Positions 51,577 to 62,200 of a stretch of 64,000 nucleotides of DNA are shown here, in pieces. A program made the position numbers and the translations under genes. Within the stretch, counting starts at the first letter, position 1. Each line of letters opens with the position of its first letter. Source of the stretch: Chryseobacterium lathyri (GTDB lineage Bacteria > Bacteroidota > Bacteroidia > Flavobacteriales > Weeksellaceae); contig NZ_QNFY01000014.1 in assembly GCF_003290185.1 (NCBI RefSeq), positions 62,001 through 126,000 of the forward strand. The letters run 5' to 3'. Under the pieces are notes generated by a model that worked only from the letters and a program-made list of their open reading frames with translations, ran no database searches and was not told the origin of the DNA.

Positions 51577-52449
51577 ATGAAAGCCATATTGTACACATTA
51601 CTGATTTTCACGGCTCAACTTTTTACTGCACAAACAGCCACCAAGGAACAGCTCATTTCGGATTTACCGGAACTAGAAATTACTGAAAAAATCAGCCTTC
51701 ATATTATTTCTCCGGAACCCATCCAATATGTGGATCTCTCCACTCAGCAGCTCACTGGAGATTTACCTTCGACCCAGATTGCTCGTGTTAAAATTGCCGA
51801 TAAGCCCGAAGGTACCGAAAAAGAAAAAACCAAAAATCCTGTTCTGTATTATTCTAACGGGGATCAAATCGGCATTATCACGGTGGTGGGGCAGTCTTTT
51901 ATTGCGCAGTACAAAGCTGTTTACAGAAATTCTGAAAACCTGAATACCGTTACCAATATCCATATCCAGCCGGAAGAAATGCAGCCCATAGAATTTGATA
52001 AAATGGTTTTCTCCAACCTTGAGCTGAGAAAATTTGCGATAGACATCATTCAGAAAAAATCAGAAAAAAATCCGATCCGGGAAGAGAAGAATCTCGGACT
52101 CAGTGTTCAGCTCAATAATGTCTATGTCATCAGTGACTATATATTCCTGGATATGACCTTTAAAAACAATTCCAACTTAAGTTATGATATCGAAGCTTTG
52201 AAATTCTCTGTAGAGGATAAAAAGATCCATAAGGCGACCAACAACCAAAGTATTGAGATGACCCCGGTATTTCAACTAAACCCTCAAAAGCATTTCAGGA
52301 AGAATTTCAGGAATATTTATGTGTTCAAAAAATTCACCTATCCTAACTCTAAAATGATGATGATCCGCCTGATTGAAGAGCAACTCTCCGGAAGAGCCAT
52401 CGAGATGAAGATCAACTACTCTGATATCCTTAAAGCCGATACATTTTAA
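51577..52449 (+). CDS. traN: Conjugative transfer protein TraN (DUF4138, VirB9-like)
   Basis: A 290-residue exported protein of DUF4138. A signal peptide (cleavage after FTAQ) leads into ISEKISLHIISPEP-like strands, IQYVDLSTQQLTGDLPSTQI and the family core LQLNNVYVISDYIFLDMTFK, FKNNSNLSYDIEALKFSVED, then FQLNPQKHFRKNFRNIYVFK. It forms the outer-membrane-associated ring with TraM. Starts 4 bp after traM. Confidence 0.92.
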   Translation: MKAILYTLLIFTAQLFTAQTATKEQLISDLPELEITEKISLHIISPEPIQYVDLSTQQLTGDLPSTQIARVKIADKPEGTEKEKTKNPVLYYSNGDQIGIITVVGQSFIAQYKAVYRNSENLNTVTNIHIQPEEMQPIEFDKMVFSNLELRKFAIDIIQKKSEKNPIREEKNLGLSVQLNNVYVISDYIFLDMTFKNNSNLSYDIEALKFSVEDKKIHKATNNQSIEMTPVFQLNPQKHFRKNFRNIYVFKKFTYPNSKMMMIRLIEEQLSGRAIEMKINYSDILKADTF

Positions 52450-52461
52450 ATAATTGATACT

Positions 52462-52818
52462 ATGGACAATTTTATAACTATCGCAATTATAGTATATGGA
52501 CTAATGCTAATTGCAACTGTATACTGCTGTGTTTGTCTCATCATTTTTGGAAAAAAATGGAACCAATATGCAAAGGATTATGAGCAATTATTAATCCTTA
52601 AAAATGAGTTTGAGAAAATGTCTGAAGAAGAAAGTTACTCCTGTATGATCGAAAGGGTTAAAAAAAGAGGATATGAAGTTATTGACCAATTGAATGTGTT
52701 GAAGGCTGATCTTGTTAAAATACTGGAACATCATGAAAAATTGCAACAGCAGAAGCTGCATCATAACCAGTCTGTGAAGGAGCCATCACTGGATGATTTT
52801 TTTGAAAACTATTCCTAA
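52462..52818 (+). CDS. Small membrane protein with coiled coil
   Basis: A 118-residue protein with one N-terminal membrane helix (ITIAIIVYGLMLIATVYCCV) and a coiled-coil remainder (DLVKILEHHEKLQQQKLHHN). It ends exactly at the first base of the coupling ATPase start codon, so it is translationally coupled to it. Likely a partner of that ATPase; no family recognised. Confidence 0.65.
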   Translation: MDNFITIAIIVYGLMLIATVYCCVCLIIFGKKWNQYAKDYEQLLILKNEFEKMSEEESYSCMIERVKKRGYEVIDQLNVLKADLVKILEHHEKLQQQKLHHNQSVKEPSLDDFFENYS

Positions 52819-54806
52819 TGCAAGAACAACAACATCAGATCAGGATTTACGGCTTCCTTCAGAAGGTGGTATATGCGGTGGTAGCGCTGGATTGTGCTTC
52901 ACTATTTTATCTGCATGCCAATATTCCGGTGGTTTCCAACTTATTGAAGAATTTTTCCAGAATGAGCTTCATTTATCCTCCTGTCAATGCTAAACTGGCG
53001 ACACTCATTCTGATAGGATTAGTGGCGATTGGAACAAAAGCTAAGAAAAAGAAAGACCTTAATATCGCTATGGAAATAGTAGTTCCTATGGTATTGGGAC
53101 TCCTGATGATGTTATCTTCTCTGGTTTGGGAGCGTGAAGCCGGAAATCCCTTACTTCCTAAAATATTTCCCGGAATGAGTCTTTACCAGGTTGTGTATGC
53201 TTTTTTATCGTTTTTAGGAGCGGTTGTTCTTCAAATGGGAGCTGACAGCATCTCCAAGCTGATGCAGCAGAAAATGGGAAAAGACCGATGGAATGTCGAG
53301 GAAGAATCTTTTGACCAGAACCAGGAATTAGTAGAATCCGACATGATGATTAATATTCCTTATTTATTCCGGTATAAAGGGAAAAGTAATAAAGGCTGGA
53401 TGAATATTAATCCTTTCCGGGGGACGATGGTGATTGGTGTGCCAGGTTCCGGTAAATCTTTTGGAGTGATCAATCCCGCGATCAGGCAGATGATTGCTAA
53501 AGGATTTTGTCTCATCATTTATGATTTTAAGTTTCCCGACTTGGCGCAGATCGCTTATTACCACTATTTATTCAAAAAAAGTAAGGAATCAGGTTATAAT
53601 TACAATTTTTATGTTATTAACCTCAATGAAGTGGAGAAATCCAAAAGAGTCAATCCGTTTAAAAAAGAATATGTAAAAACATTGGCCGAAGCACAGGAAA
53701 TGGCTGAAGCTATGGTGTCTTCTCTACAAAAAGGTAGTACCAGTTCCGGAGGTGGATCAGAAGCGTTCTTTACCCAATCCGCGATTAATTTCCTTTCATC
53801 CTGTATTTATTTTTTTGCGACCCACGAAAACGGAAAGTATTCGGATCTGCCCCACATCCTTTCCTTTGTGAACCGTAGTTATAAGGAAATTTTTGATACA
53901 CTTTTTGGACATGAAGAACTGTATTCTTTATTATCACCTTTTAAATCAGCCTATGATAACAAGGCTTTTGACCAACTGGAGGGGCAGGTAGGAACATTGA
54001 AGATTTTCCTTTCCCGATTGGCTACCAAAGAAAGCTTTTGGGTGTTTTCAGGGGATGAAGTGGAACTCAAAATAACAGACAGGAACAATCCTTCCATTAT
54101 TATTTTAGCATCAGACCCGGGAACTCAGGATATCAACTCCGCTTTGTATTCTTCGGTGCTCAACAGGACTTTACGTTTAATTAACTCTAAAAACAATCTT
54201 CCCGGAGGAATCATTGCCGATGAATTTCCTACGATTTACATCCATAAAATTGATAATGTCGTGGCTACTGCAAGGAGCAATAGGGTTGCCGTAATACTTG
54301 GGCTTCAGGAGCTTCCACAGCTACGCCAGTTTTATAAGAAGGAAGTGGCTGATACCATTTCTGCCATTGTCGGAAATATCCTGTCCGGCTCTGCAAGAGA
54401 TAAAAACACGCTCGACTGGCTCGAAAAACTGTTTGGAAAAATAAAGCAGAAGTCATATTCGCAGTCCATTTCCCAGCAGGGTACGACGACAAGCATCAAT
54501 GAGAAAATGGATCATATGATTCCTGCCGGAAAAATTGCGGCACTCAAAACCGGGGAAATGGTAGGAATGATTGCCCAGGGAGAAGAAAATGATACTGAAG
54601 AGTACAAAACCTCCGCTGTGAACGGCAAAATCAACCTGGATATGAAAAGTATTAAAAAAGAGGAGGCGGAACTTCCGCCCATGCCATCTTATTACTCTTT
54701 TGTGGATAAGGCAGGAGTTAACCGCAAAGAAGAAGTCTTAATGACCAACTTCAGGAAAATCAATAAGGAAGTAGAATTAATCGTCCGCGAATCAGTAAAA
54801 GCATAA
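52818..54806 (+). CDS. Type IV coupling ATPase (VirD4-like)
   Basis: A 662-residue coupling protein. Several membrane helices in the first 150 residues (LATLILIGLVAIG, IVVPMVLGLLMMLSS, AFLSFLGAVVLQMGA) precede the ATPase domain with Walker A GVPGSGKSFG at 207-216 and Walker B IIADEFPT (D468, E469). ILASDPGTQDINSALYSSVL and ARSNRVAVILGLQELPQLRQ are typical of TraG/VirD4-type proteins. It links the relaxase-DNA complex to the channel. In Bacteroidetes elements it is often called MobC or TraG-like. Confidence 0.92.
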   Translation: MQEQQHQIRIYGFLQKVVYAVVALDCASLFYLHANIPVVSNLLKNFSRMSFIYPPVNAKLATLILIGLVAIGTKAKKKKDLNIAMEIVVPMVLGLLMMLSSLVWEREAGNPLLPKIFPGMSLYQVVYAFLSFLGAVVLQMGADSISKLMQQKMGKDRWNVEEESFDQNQELVESDMMINIPYLFRYKGKSNKGWMNINPFRGTMVIGVPGSGKSFGVINPAIRQMIAKGFCLIIYDFKFPDLAQIAYYHYLFKKSKESGYNYNFYVINLNEVEKSKRVNPFKKEYVKTLAEAQEMAEAMVSSLQKGSTSSGGGSEAFFTQSAINFLSSCIYFFATHENGKYSDLPHILSFVNRSYKEIFDTLFGHEELYSLLSPFKSAYDNKAFDQLEGQVGTLKIFLSRLATKESFWVFSGDEVELKITDRNNPSIIILASDPGTQDINSALYSSVLNRTLRLINSKNNLPGGIIADEFPTIYIHKIDNVVATARSNRVAVILGLQELPQLRQFYKKEVADTISAIVGNILSGSARDKNTLDWLEKLFGKIKQKSYSQSISQQGTTTSINEKMDHMIPAGKIAALKTGEMVGMIAQGEENDTEEYKTSAVNGKINLDMKSIKKEEAELPPMPSYYSFVDKAGVNRKEEVLMTNFRKINKEVELIVRESVKA

Positions 54807-54810
54807 TCTT

Positions 54811-55692
54811 ATGAAGAGTAAAATAATAAGTATCCGGATTTATAGGATGGTAGTCCCCATGTTCCTATTAGTAAGCAGTTTTACTTTTGCCCAGTTCAAT
54901 ACCTTAATGCCTGCCCAGCCTCAAAAGCCCGAAAGTCAAACCCGTATTGAAACTACAAAAGAAGAGAAACCTATTGATCCAAAAAATGGGAAAAATTTCT
55001 GGGAGAGAATCTTCAAGACGACAACAAAGACGGATTTAAAAAATGAATTGGATTCCTTAAAAACCCTTATGAAAGGATATCGTCAAGAGAATAATGACAG
55101 AAAAGCACGATACGAAAAAATGAAAGATTCTTTACTATTGGCCACTCAGCTTAGAGCCGAACTGAAAAAGGATCTTTTAAAAAATCAAAGTTCGCAGGCT
55201 TTATATGATTTTGTAGAAGTGCCTAAAGAATCTTTATCAAAAATTGTAATGCCTCTGGCGGGTAAAATGATGGTCACATCTCCTTACGGGACACGACTCC
55301 ATCCCATTTCCGGAACCCGGAAAATGCATAGCGGTATTGACCTAAAAGCATATTATGAAAATGTATATGCAGTCATGGACGGAGTAGTAACGGCAGTGGG
55401 CCGGTCAGCGACCGGAGGCAATTATATCAAGATCCTCCACTATGGCCGATTTGAGACAAGCTACCTCCATCTTTCAGAGATTTATTATCGGACCGGAGAG
55501 TTCGTGAAAGCCGGATTTATCTTGGGAAGAAGCGGGAATACCGGGAATTCTACAGGGCCTCACCTGCATTTTTCGGTGAAAGAATTCGGACAAAGCATTA
55601 ACCCCGCTCATTTTTTAAATGATTTAATAAAAGCCACTCATCTCATGGAAACCTATCATAATACTAAGACAGCAACATACAACCCCTACTAA
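54811..55692 (+). CDS. M23 family metallopeptidase (LytM)
   Basis: A 293-residue exported cell-wall hydrolase. A signal peptide (cleavage after FTFAQ) and a coiled-coil region (LKNELDSLKTLMKGYRQENN) precede the M23 domain with Zn ligands H173 and D177 in KMHSGID and H253 in HLHFS (H251 the catalytic His), plus TSPYGTRLHPISG. It would cut peptidoglycan cross-bridges so that the channel can span the wall. Follows the coupling ATPase by 4 bp. Confidence 0.92.
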   Translation: MKSKIISIRIYRMVVPMFLLVSSFTFAQFNTLMPAQPQKPESQTRIETTKEEKPIDPKNGKNFWERIFKTTTKTDLKNELDSLKTLMKGYRQENNDRKARYEKMKDSLLLATQLRAELKKDLLKNQSSQALYDFVEVPKESLSKIVMPLAGKMMVTSPYGTRLHPISGTRKMHSGIDLKAYYENVYAVMDGVVTAVGRSATGGNYIKILHYGRFETSYLHLSEIYYRTGEFVKAGFILGRSGNTGNSTGPHLHFSVKEFGQSINPAHFLNDLIKATHLMETYHNTKTATYNPY

Positions 55693-55703
55693 ATACATTA
55701 ACA

Positions 55704-56408
55704 ATGAAAAACAGCAATTTACCCACAGACGAACTGAAAAAATATGGAATTATTAATGAAGATCATACATTTTCCAAAAAACTAAGCGCAGAAGATATTC
55801 AGAAATTCTTACAAGGATACACTATTGTCGCTGACAACGATACAAAAAGGGCAACTTTTCAGCTCACGGATGATAATACCAGACTAAAAGTAATTTTTTT
55901 GGAAAGAGATAAAAGCATCTCGGAAATCCTTAAAAACAGTGAAAAGAGAATCGAATATTCTGACATAAAGGAACTCTCTAATAAATTGCCACCGGAGGTT
56001 CCGGCACTGGAAAAGAAAGCCTTTATTTTCGATAAGGACACCGGCATAGTAGCAGAGTTTGATTTCATCAGGCATACAACGGAATTGACTGCTATTATTG
56101 CTGATCTAAGAGATGCAACTGAAACCGCGCGATATAAATTTGAATTACTAAAGCTTAAGGCATTTATCCTCGATAAATTGGAAGCGGAACTTCCGCCTGA
56201 GATCGCTAAAGAAATTACTAATGATTTGAATATTATCTCCAAAGAGATTAGTACAGTTGATGGAATTCTTGCCCAGCAAAATCTTAATCAAAAAGAAAAA
56301 TCTGATATCAGTTTGAATGTAAACGACCCGGATCTTTATCAAGATGCGAATCAGATGAGAGAAGAAGAGGAGCAGGAGCAAGAAGAAAAGCGAAGGTTTA
56401 GAAGATAA
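55704..56408 (+). CDS. Hypothetical protein, DUF3945/DUF4099-like
   Basis: A 234-residue soluble protein. The N-terminal LPTDELKKYGIINEDHTFSK, followed by LSAEDIQKFLQGYTI, resembles the DUF4099/DUF3945 segments of proteins in this location of Bacteroidetes elements. The rest is helical and the tail is a Glu/Arg repeat (EEEEQEQEEKRRF). Starts 11 bp after the M23 gene. Function unknown, probably involved in nucleic-acid processing after transfer. Confidence 0.6.
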   Translation: MKNSNLPTDELKKYGIINEDHTFSKKLSAEDIQKFLQGYTIVADNDTKRATFQLTDDNTRLKVIFLERDKSISEILKNSEKRIEYSDIKELSNKLPPEVPALEKKAFIFDKDTGIVAEFDFIRHTTELTAIIADLRDATETARYKFELLKLKAFILDKLEAELPPEIAKEITNDLNIISKEISTVDGILAQQNLNQKEKSDISLNVNDPDLYQDANQMREEEEQEQEEKRRFRR

Positions 56409-56472
56409 ATCTTATTGATACCTCTAATAAACTGTTTCAGAATATATAAAAATCTCAAAATAAAATTTTAAA

Positions 56473-58452
56473 ATGGATTTATTTGAAGATTACAGCCTAC
56501 TTCCGGAGGAATTGAAGACGGTCTGTGATAAATGGCAGGAAAAAGCGGCGTACCGGGGACTTGATTATAATGATTGTGAGATTTTCCAGAAAGAATGCGA
56601 AGCTATCGGCTATACGTTTGATTATGGACTGGATGCAGAACCATTTGATTTACGACCCATCAATTTAGGGAAACAATTACAAGACCATATTACTAACAAT
56701 CAAGATCCGGGCATTATGCGAACAACAAATGATCTAAGCTGGTATGATAAGAATATTACTCCTCTAACCCGGGCTTATAAAGATTTTGTAAAAGAAAAAG
56801 AAAATACATCACCTGAACATTTTTTTCAGGATGGTGAAAGAGTCTTTACGGCAAAAGAAATCAAGTTTTTAAAAATTCTTGAGTATAAAAGTTCTAAAAA
56901 TGAAATTAATGCTTCTTATCCTGAAAGTAGAGAACCAGTAACCGAGAATTCAGGTATTGCAGAGAACAGGGAATTGAAGCTTGATGAACTCAAGGATATG
57001 CTTACTCAATATTATGAAAAAGAGCAGGAAAGTATGTTTGATTTTACCCATCCGAAATCTATTAAGACGTTGGAACTGGCATTATTTCTTCAAAATGCAG
57101 ATGAACCGTTAAAGAAGGAAGTTCTGACATACATTTTTACAGAACCGCCACTACAGCCTGATTTTTACGACTTCATGGATGATTCTTATGATAGGGGAGA
57201 ATCTTTTTATGAGAAAGCAAAGGAATCCTATAAGATAAAGATAGAAAAATATAACCTTTTTTTAGAAAATGCTTATTCAGTTTTTGACAGATACAATTTT
57301 GATATTCATATGGTCCATGAATCCAATGTCGAAAGCGCACCGGATGCATTCAAAGTCTTAGTGCATGACCTGTCTAATCAGTTTTCTGCTGAAACTAAAG
57401 CTACCATTAAAGCCATTAATGCAGATCAGGCTAATAATGAAAGGAAAACCTATGAAGCCCCTCAAATAGGGAAAAATAATCCCCATGTGGAAACTAGCAT
57501 CGAGGGATATAGCAACAGTGAATTAATGAATCTGTCCGATGGCGAATTAGAAAATCTATTAAAGCTAAAGAAAGAACAGTATAAAATAGAACAAGTGAAC
57601 GATGATATCATTGCTATGTCTTTTACCAGTAGTGAAATAAAAAGACTTCTGGCCCTGATTCATCATAAATCAATTAATAACAATCAAAATCCCAACATTA
57701 TGGAAACAACAAAAGAATTCGATCAGGTTCAATACCTAAAAGACCAGTTAAAATACCTTGGCTTTGGCGAAGATTCAACACTTCACGAAGATTTGGAAAA
57801 AGGTATTGAGTCTCCCAAACAGCAGTTTGAAATCAAGGCAGTCTCAGATAAGGCACTGTCCGGAAATACCGTAGACTTTGTTTTGAAATTCAATAAAAGC
57901 GAAAATGGAGGTGTTTTCTTTAATTCTTACCTGGCAACGCTGAAAAATGAAAAAGATGAAAGTTTTTCTCACAATTTTTATGTGAACAAAGAAAACACCT
58001 TTACTGCTAAAGAGGCCGTTAATCTTCTGGAAGGTCGTTCCGTGAAAATAGAATTTCACAATCCGAAAACAGACCAGGTAGAACCAGCCTTTGTTAAGCT
58101 CGATTTTAAAGAGCCTAAAACAGAAAAGGGGAATTATAATTTCCAGAATTTTTATAAAAACTATGGTATTGATACCGCAGAAATTGTAGAAAAGTCCAAT
58201 CTGGTATTTGATAAGCCTGAATATAAGGAGAATACAATAAAATCTTTGGAAAAAGGAAACGTGGTTAAGGTGAAGTTTGAATTGGAAGATGGGATAGTGG
58301 AAGGAAAAGCCGTTCTCAACCCCCAATATAAAAACCTGAACCTATATGATATGGAGATGAACAGGATCAATACCAACAAGCCTCTACAGGGTTTGGAAGA
58401 TGAGAGAGAGCAAGATAAAGCCAATGTAAGAGAGCAAAGTATCAAACGATAA
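56473..58452 (+). CDS. Large modular hypothetical protein, apparently fused
   Basis: A 659-residue protein in at least three parts: residues about 1-75 (LLPEELKTVCDKWQEKAAYR, CEAIGYTFDYGLDAEPFDLR), a middle helical part, and a C-terminal part beginning METTKEFDQVQYLKDQLKYL with DUF3945-like beta sections (VVKVKFELEDGIVEGKAVLN, YKNLNLYDMEMNRINTNKPL). The segments NNQDPGIMRTTND (from 56695) and NNQNPNIMETTKE (from 57679) are copies that look like former intergenic leaders with an ATG, so the gene may be an in-frame fusion of separate genes. A terminator follows. Confidence 0.65.
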   Translation: MDLFEDYSLLPEELKTVCDKWQEKAAYRGLDYNDCEIFQKECEAIGYTFDYGLDAEPFDLRPINLGKQLQDHITNNQDPGIMRTTNDLSWYDKNITPLTRAYKDFVKEKENTSPEHFFQDGERVFTAKEIKFLKILEYKSSKNEINASYPESREPVTENSGIAENRELKLDELKDMLTQYYEKEQESMFDFTHPKSIKTLELALFLQNADEPLKKEVLTYIFTEPPLQPDFYDFMDDSYDRGESFYEKAKESYKIKIEKYNLFLENAYSVFDRYNFDIHMVHESNVESAPDAFKVLVHDLSNQFSAETKATIKAINADQANNERKTYEAPQIGKNNPHVETSIEGYSNSELMNLSDGELENLLKLKKEQYKIEQVNDDIIAMSFTSSEIKRLLALIHHKSINNNQNPNIMETTKEFDQVQYLKDQLKYLGFGEDSTLHEDLEKGIESPKQQFEIKAVSDKALSGNTVDFVLKFNKSENGGVFFNSYLATLKNEKDESFSHNFYVNKENTFTAKEAVNLLEGRSVKIEFHNPKTDQVEPAFVKLDFKEPKTEKGNYNFQNFYKNYGIDTAEIVEKSNLVFDKPEYKENTIKSLEKGNVVKVKFELEDGIVEGKAVLNPQYKNLNLYDMEMNRINTNKPLQGLEDEREQDKANVREQSIKR

Positions 58453-58474
58453 AAATTTTCCTATCCATTATCTG

Positions 58475-58510
58475 AAAGCGGTAAGTCTGATGATGATTTG
58501 CCGCTTTTTT
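58475..58510 (+). terminator. Rho-independent terminator
   Basis: AAAGCGGTAA (58475-58484) with TTGCCGCTTT (58498-58507, one G-T wobble) and a T-run, 23 bp after the preceding stop. Confidence 0.75.
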
Positions 58511-58524
58511 AAAATCTTATTCAT

Positions 58525-59205
58525 ATGAAAATACATTTAATACTACCATATGTGCTTTTTCTTTTTATCGCCAGTTCCTGTCACAAAGAAATCAAATCCG
58601 AGAAAGGTGGAATTGATATGATTTCCAATGTCTATTTTGATGCATCCAAGGGACTGGACAATATGCAGAGTTTTCATGTATCGAAAATAAATTATTCTCA
58701 CGATCAGCTTATAGAATATGTTCCGGATCTTTCATTTTCCGAAATTAACAGACAGGTATATTATATCAGGGACTCACTTTGTTATCCTATTAACCCGATG
58801 GAACGCAATCTTATCTTTTCTGATCTTTCCAGGAAGGGACAGCCTTTTCTGGTTTGGAAAAAGAAAGAGGGAGCTGTGTTTTCAAAAGAATGGATTCCCA
58901 ACTACAGGAACAGAAGAAACCTATCCGATACCATTTTATTCCATAAGAAATACAAACGATTTGAGATTAATTCTCCCTGGACCTATACAAGATTTTACAT
59001 CTATCCGACAGACACTATTTTACCTTATTCGCTGTACAGACATGCTGAAAAAGACTATCACGGGCGGTTGGAACGTATTGATTCGTACAATAAAAAAGAT
59101 GATGTTTTTGTAACGCTTCAATTATTGCCGAGAAAGAACTGGGATGATACTGCGAAAGAACTATTTGAATTTAATCATTTTGTAAAAAAACGGGAAAGTG
59201 AATGA
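58525..59205 (+). CDS. Hypothetical lipoprotein
   Basis: A 226-residue exported lipoprotein with lipobox IASSC (Cys about residue 19). The mature part is beta-rich (FEINSPWTYTRFYIYPTDTI) without a known family. The end overlaps the GTG start of the giant helicase gene by 8 bp, so the two may be coupled, though their roles look unrelated. It may be an outer-membrane or periplasmic cargo protein. Confidence 0.7.
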   Translation: MKIHLILPYVLFLFIASSCHKEIKSEKGGIDMISNVYFDASKGLDNMQSFHVSKINYSHDQLIEYVPDLSFSEINRQVYYIRDSLCYPINPMERNLIFSDLSRKGQPFLVWKKKEGAVFSKEWIPNYRNRRNLSDTILFHKKYKRFEINSPWTYTRFYIYPTDTILPYSLYRHAEKDYHGRLERIDSYNKKDDVFVTLQLLPRKNWDDTAKELFEFNHFVKKRESE

Positions 59206-62200
59206 AAACCAGCTAACATATAACATCGATGATATTTCCATAATAGAAGGGAATAAAAATGAACTGATTGTTTTTAACAGCAGTAAGGAAAGGGATTCAT
59301 TCCTGGAACTGCTGAAATTAAATAATCAGAATAATAACAGAACCCTTGTTGCCATTCATTCCGGTGCAAATACCAAAAAGCTGATTAACAGGTATCAGAA
59401 CTATGAGGGGAAAATATTCCTTTGCCTTGATGGAGACAGAACAGGAAATATGATAACACTGAAAATCCTTACTGAGCTGAATGATAAAAATATAAAGGAC
59501 ATTCGTCCCTTATACGGAATCTCAGAAAGCGGTAATCAAAGCCTAAGTGAGTATTTAGAAAACAAACTAGGTCTTCAAAATAAAAATACTATTTTAGTCG
59601 AACCAAAAAATTCAGAAGATGCAGACCTTAATAATAAACGAAACGGAATTCCCAACACTCAGCACGTGGGATCCCAACTTTCTGAACGAAATTCTGGAGA
59701 ATCTCTCCAAAGAAGCCAATCCGAGCAAAACGGAAATCACCCGCGAGGACAAGCTATGGGCAGCAACCATGCTGGAAATGGACTTGCAGGCACAGGGTGG
59801 AGCAATTTGGGAAGCAGAGGAGAAGGAAGATCCGTTGACGGAACACAACCGCAGAATGATGAAGGAAATGAAGAAAGAAAACATTCCGTGGGCGGAATCG
59901 TATCCGGGAGAGCTTTATCCAATAGATCAGGATTAGATTTATCACATAAAAATAATGAGGATGTAGATATTCTCATTTCAAAGTATAGCGGTCAGAAGCT
60001 GACCAACGAGCAAGTTGCGGAAGTGGTTTCCGCAGCTTGCTTTGTTTCAAAGGACAATAAAATTATTTTAAATGAAAATCTTAGCCCTACAGATGAGCTG
60101 AAAGATATTTGCAGTCAGTTCAAAAGCGGTGGAACAGCGAAGGAAGGCAGAGGGATTTTAGATGAATACTACACCGATTCTAGGATTGTAGATGCTGTAC
60201 GCAATTTAATTAAAGACCGGTTTAAAAACCGCCAGGAAATTTCAGTATTGGAACCGAGTGTAGGAACGGGAAATTTTCTCTATGCTGCAAAAGACTTGGG
60301 TATAAAAACCAGTATTACGGCTTTTGAAATCAATGAGACCACAGCCAGAATAGCAAAAATCCTTCATCCCGAAGCTGATATCCATCTTCGTTCCTTTGAA
60401 ACTGAATTTATTGATGAGAAAGGTGGCAGAAAAGAATTTTCCGAAAAATATGATCTGGTTATCGGTAATCCTCCCTATGGTGATCATCGGGGATTGTACA
60501 AAGGTTTGGGCGAAGAACCGAAAATCTCAAAATATGAAGATTATTTTGTAAAACGCTCTTTAGATTCCTTAAAGCCCGGTGGGATTCTGGCAATGGTGCT
60601 TCCGTCGGGTTGGCTCAATCGTCAAGACCAATTGAAAAATGCCGAATTAATGGAGGGATACCGCTTGCCCAGTGGTGCTTTTGCCGGAACTGCCATTGGT
60701 ACGGATATTATTATTCTAAGAAAAGACCCTCAGAAAATTTCCACGGATATTTCCAGCTATTTTGAAATTAATCCGGAAAAAATTCTGGGTGAAACCCGGC
60801 AGAAAACCAATCGGTTTGGACGTCAGGAAAACTATATCTACGGAAATTTAGAGGATGCTTTAATAAGAATTGAACAGCTGAGAGGCAAAAAAGAAACCGA
60901 AAGAATCGGGAATCTTTTTGAAGATTTATTCCTGGAAGCTGAAGAGGAACCTAAAATCACCTTACAAAATAAGGTTTCGGAGGTTCAACCGGAAAAAATT
61001 ACAGATTCTGAGCCTGGTGAGACAAATCTTACTGAAGTTCAGGAAAAGGTTGAACAGGTACTTTCATCACTTAATTCTGTAAAATTCAAATCTCCGGCCG
61101 TTGTAAAGGAGATTGAGAAGTATGCTAAGATTCAATCCCAAATTGTCAGTAAGCCAAAGAAATTCGATCAAAGCCAAATTGATGAAATTCTCCAAAAAGC
61201 GGAGAAAATTATTCAGTCTCAAAATGAAAAAAATACAGAGTATAGAATTCAGACCAAGCCGGAGCTTAAAAAAGGAGTTCTGAAGTATCAATTCCTTAAA
61301 TCCGATGAAATTGTAAATGCTTCGCTTCACAACAGCTCTGAACTTTCAAAGGCACAGATTGAGGCTTTTAGAGATACAAATTACGAAGGAGTTTTAAATA
61401 AAAATGGTAAACATCATCAATACGCCAATTTTATTAACGGAAAATGGGTGCATGATTTTTATTATGCTGAAGGGAATATTTATGCAAAATTAGAGCAATT
61501 AGAAATTGATTTTAAAGATTCTTTTTCGGATGGATATTCCGAAACTCAGTATTTAAAACAAAAAGCACTATTAGAAAGCGTTTTACCCAAGCCTAAATCC
61601 CTTGATGAAATTTTCATCAGTGCCAATCACGAATTTATACACCAATTTGGGTTAGGGTATGTAGAAAAAGAACAGTGGAACTCTAATTCAAGACAAATAG
61701 AAACCGTAATGGTATCCTACAATCTTGCTGAAAAGTTTAAAGATTTTGTAAGTAGTTTGCCTAGTGATGCCTTTGCGGGATCGTCGTCATGGGAAGTCAG
61801 AGGCTTTGTGGATAATGAAACGGTTACAGGAAGTGATAAAGAAAGAAATGCTCTCGTCCGTGAGAGGAGAAAAGCTGCTGCTAACGATTTGTTTTATAAA
61901 TTTTTGAGAGAAGAATTATCGGATGAATTAAGGGAACGTTTCGTAAAAGACTTTAACAGAAACTATAATAATATCCATGTTCCTGATTATTCCAAATTTC
62001 CGTTGTTTTCTAAAATTCATCTCAATTTCAAAGGAAGAGAACTGAAGCTAACCGAAGTTCAGAAAGCGGGAATCGGAAGACAAACCACAAAAGGGGTTGG
62101 ATTATTAGCACATGAGGTTGGTTTCGGGAAAACTTTATCCGGAATCTTATCCATGCACGAAGCGATGGAACGTGGAAATGCAAAAAGGCCTTTAATTGTT

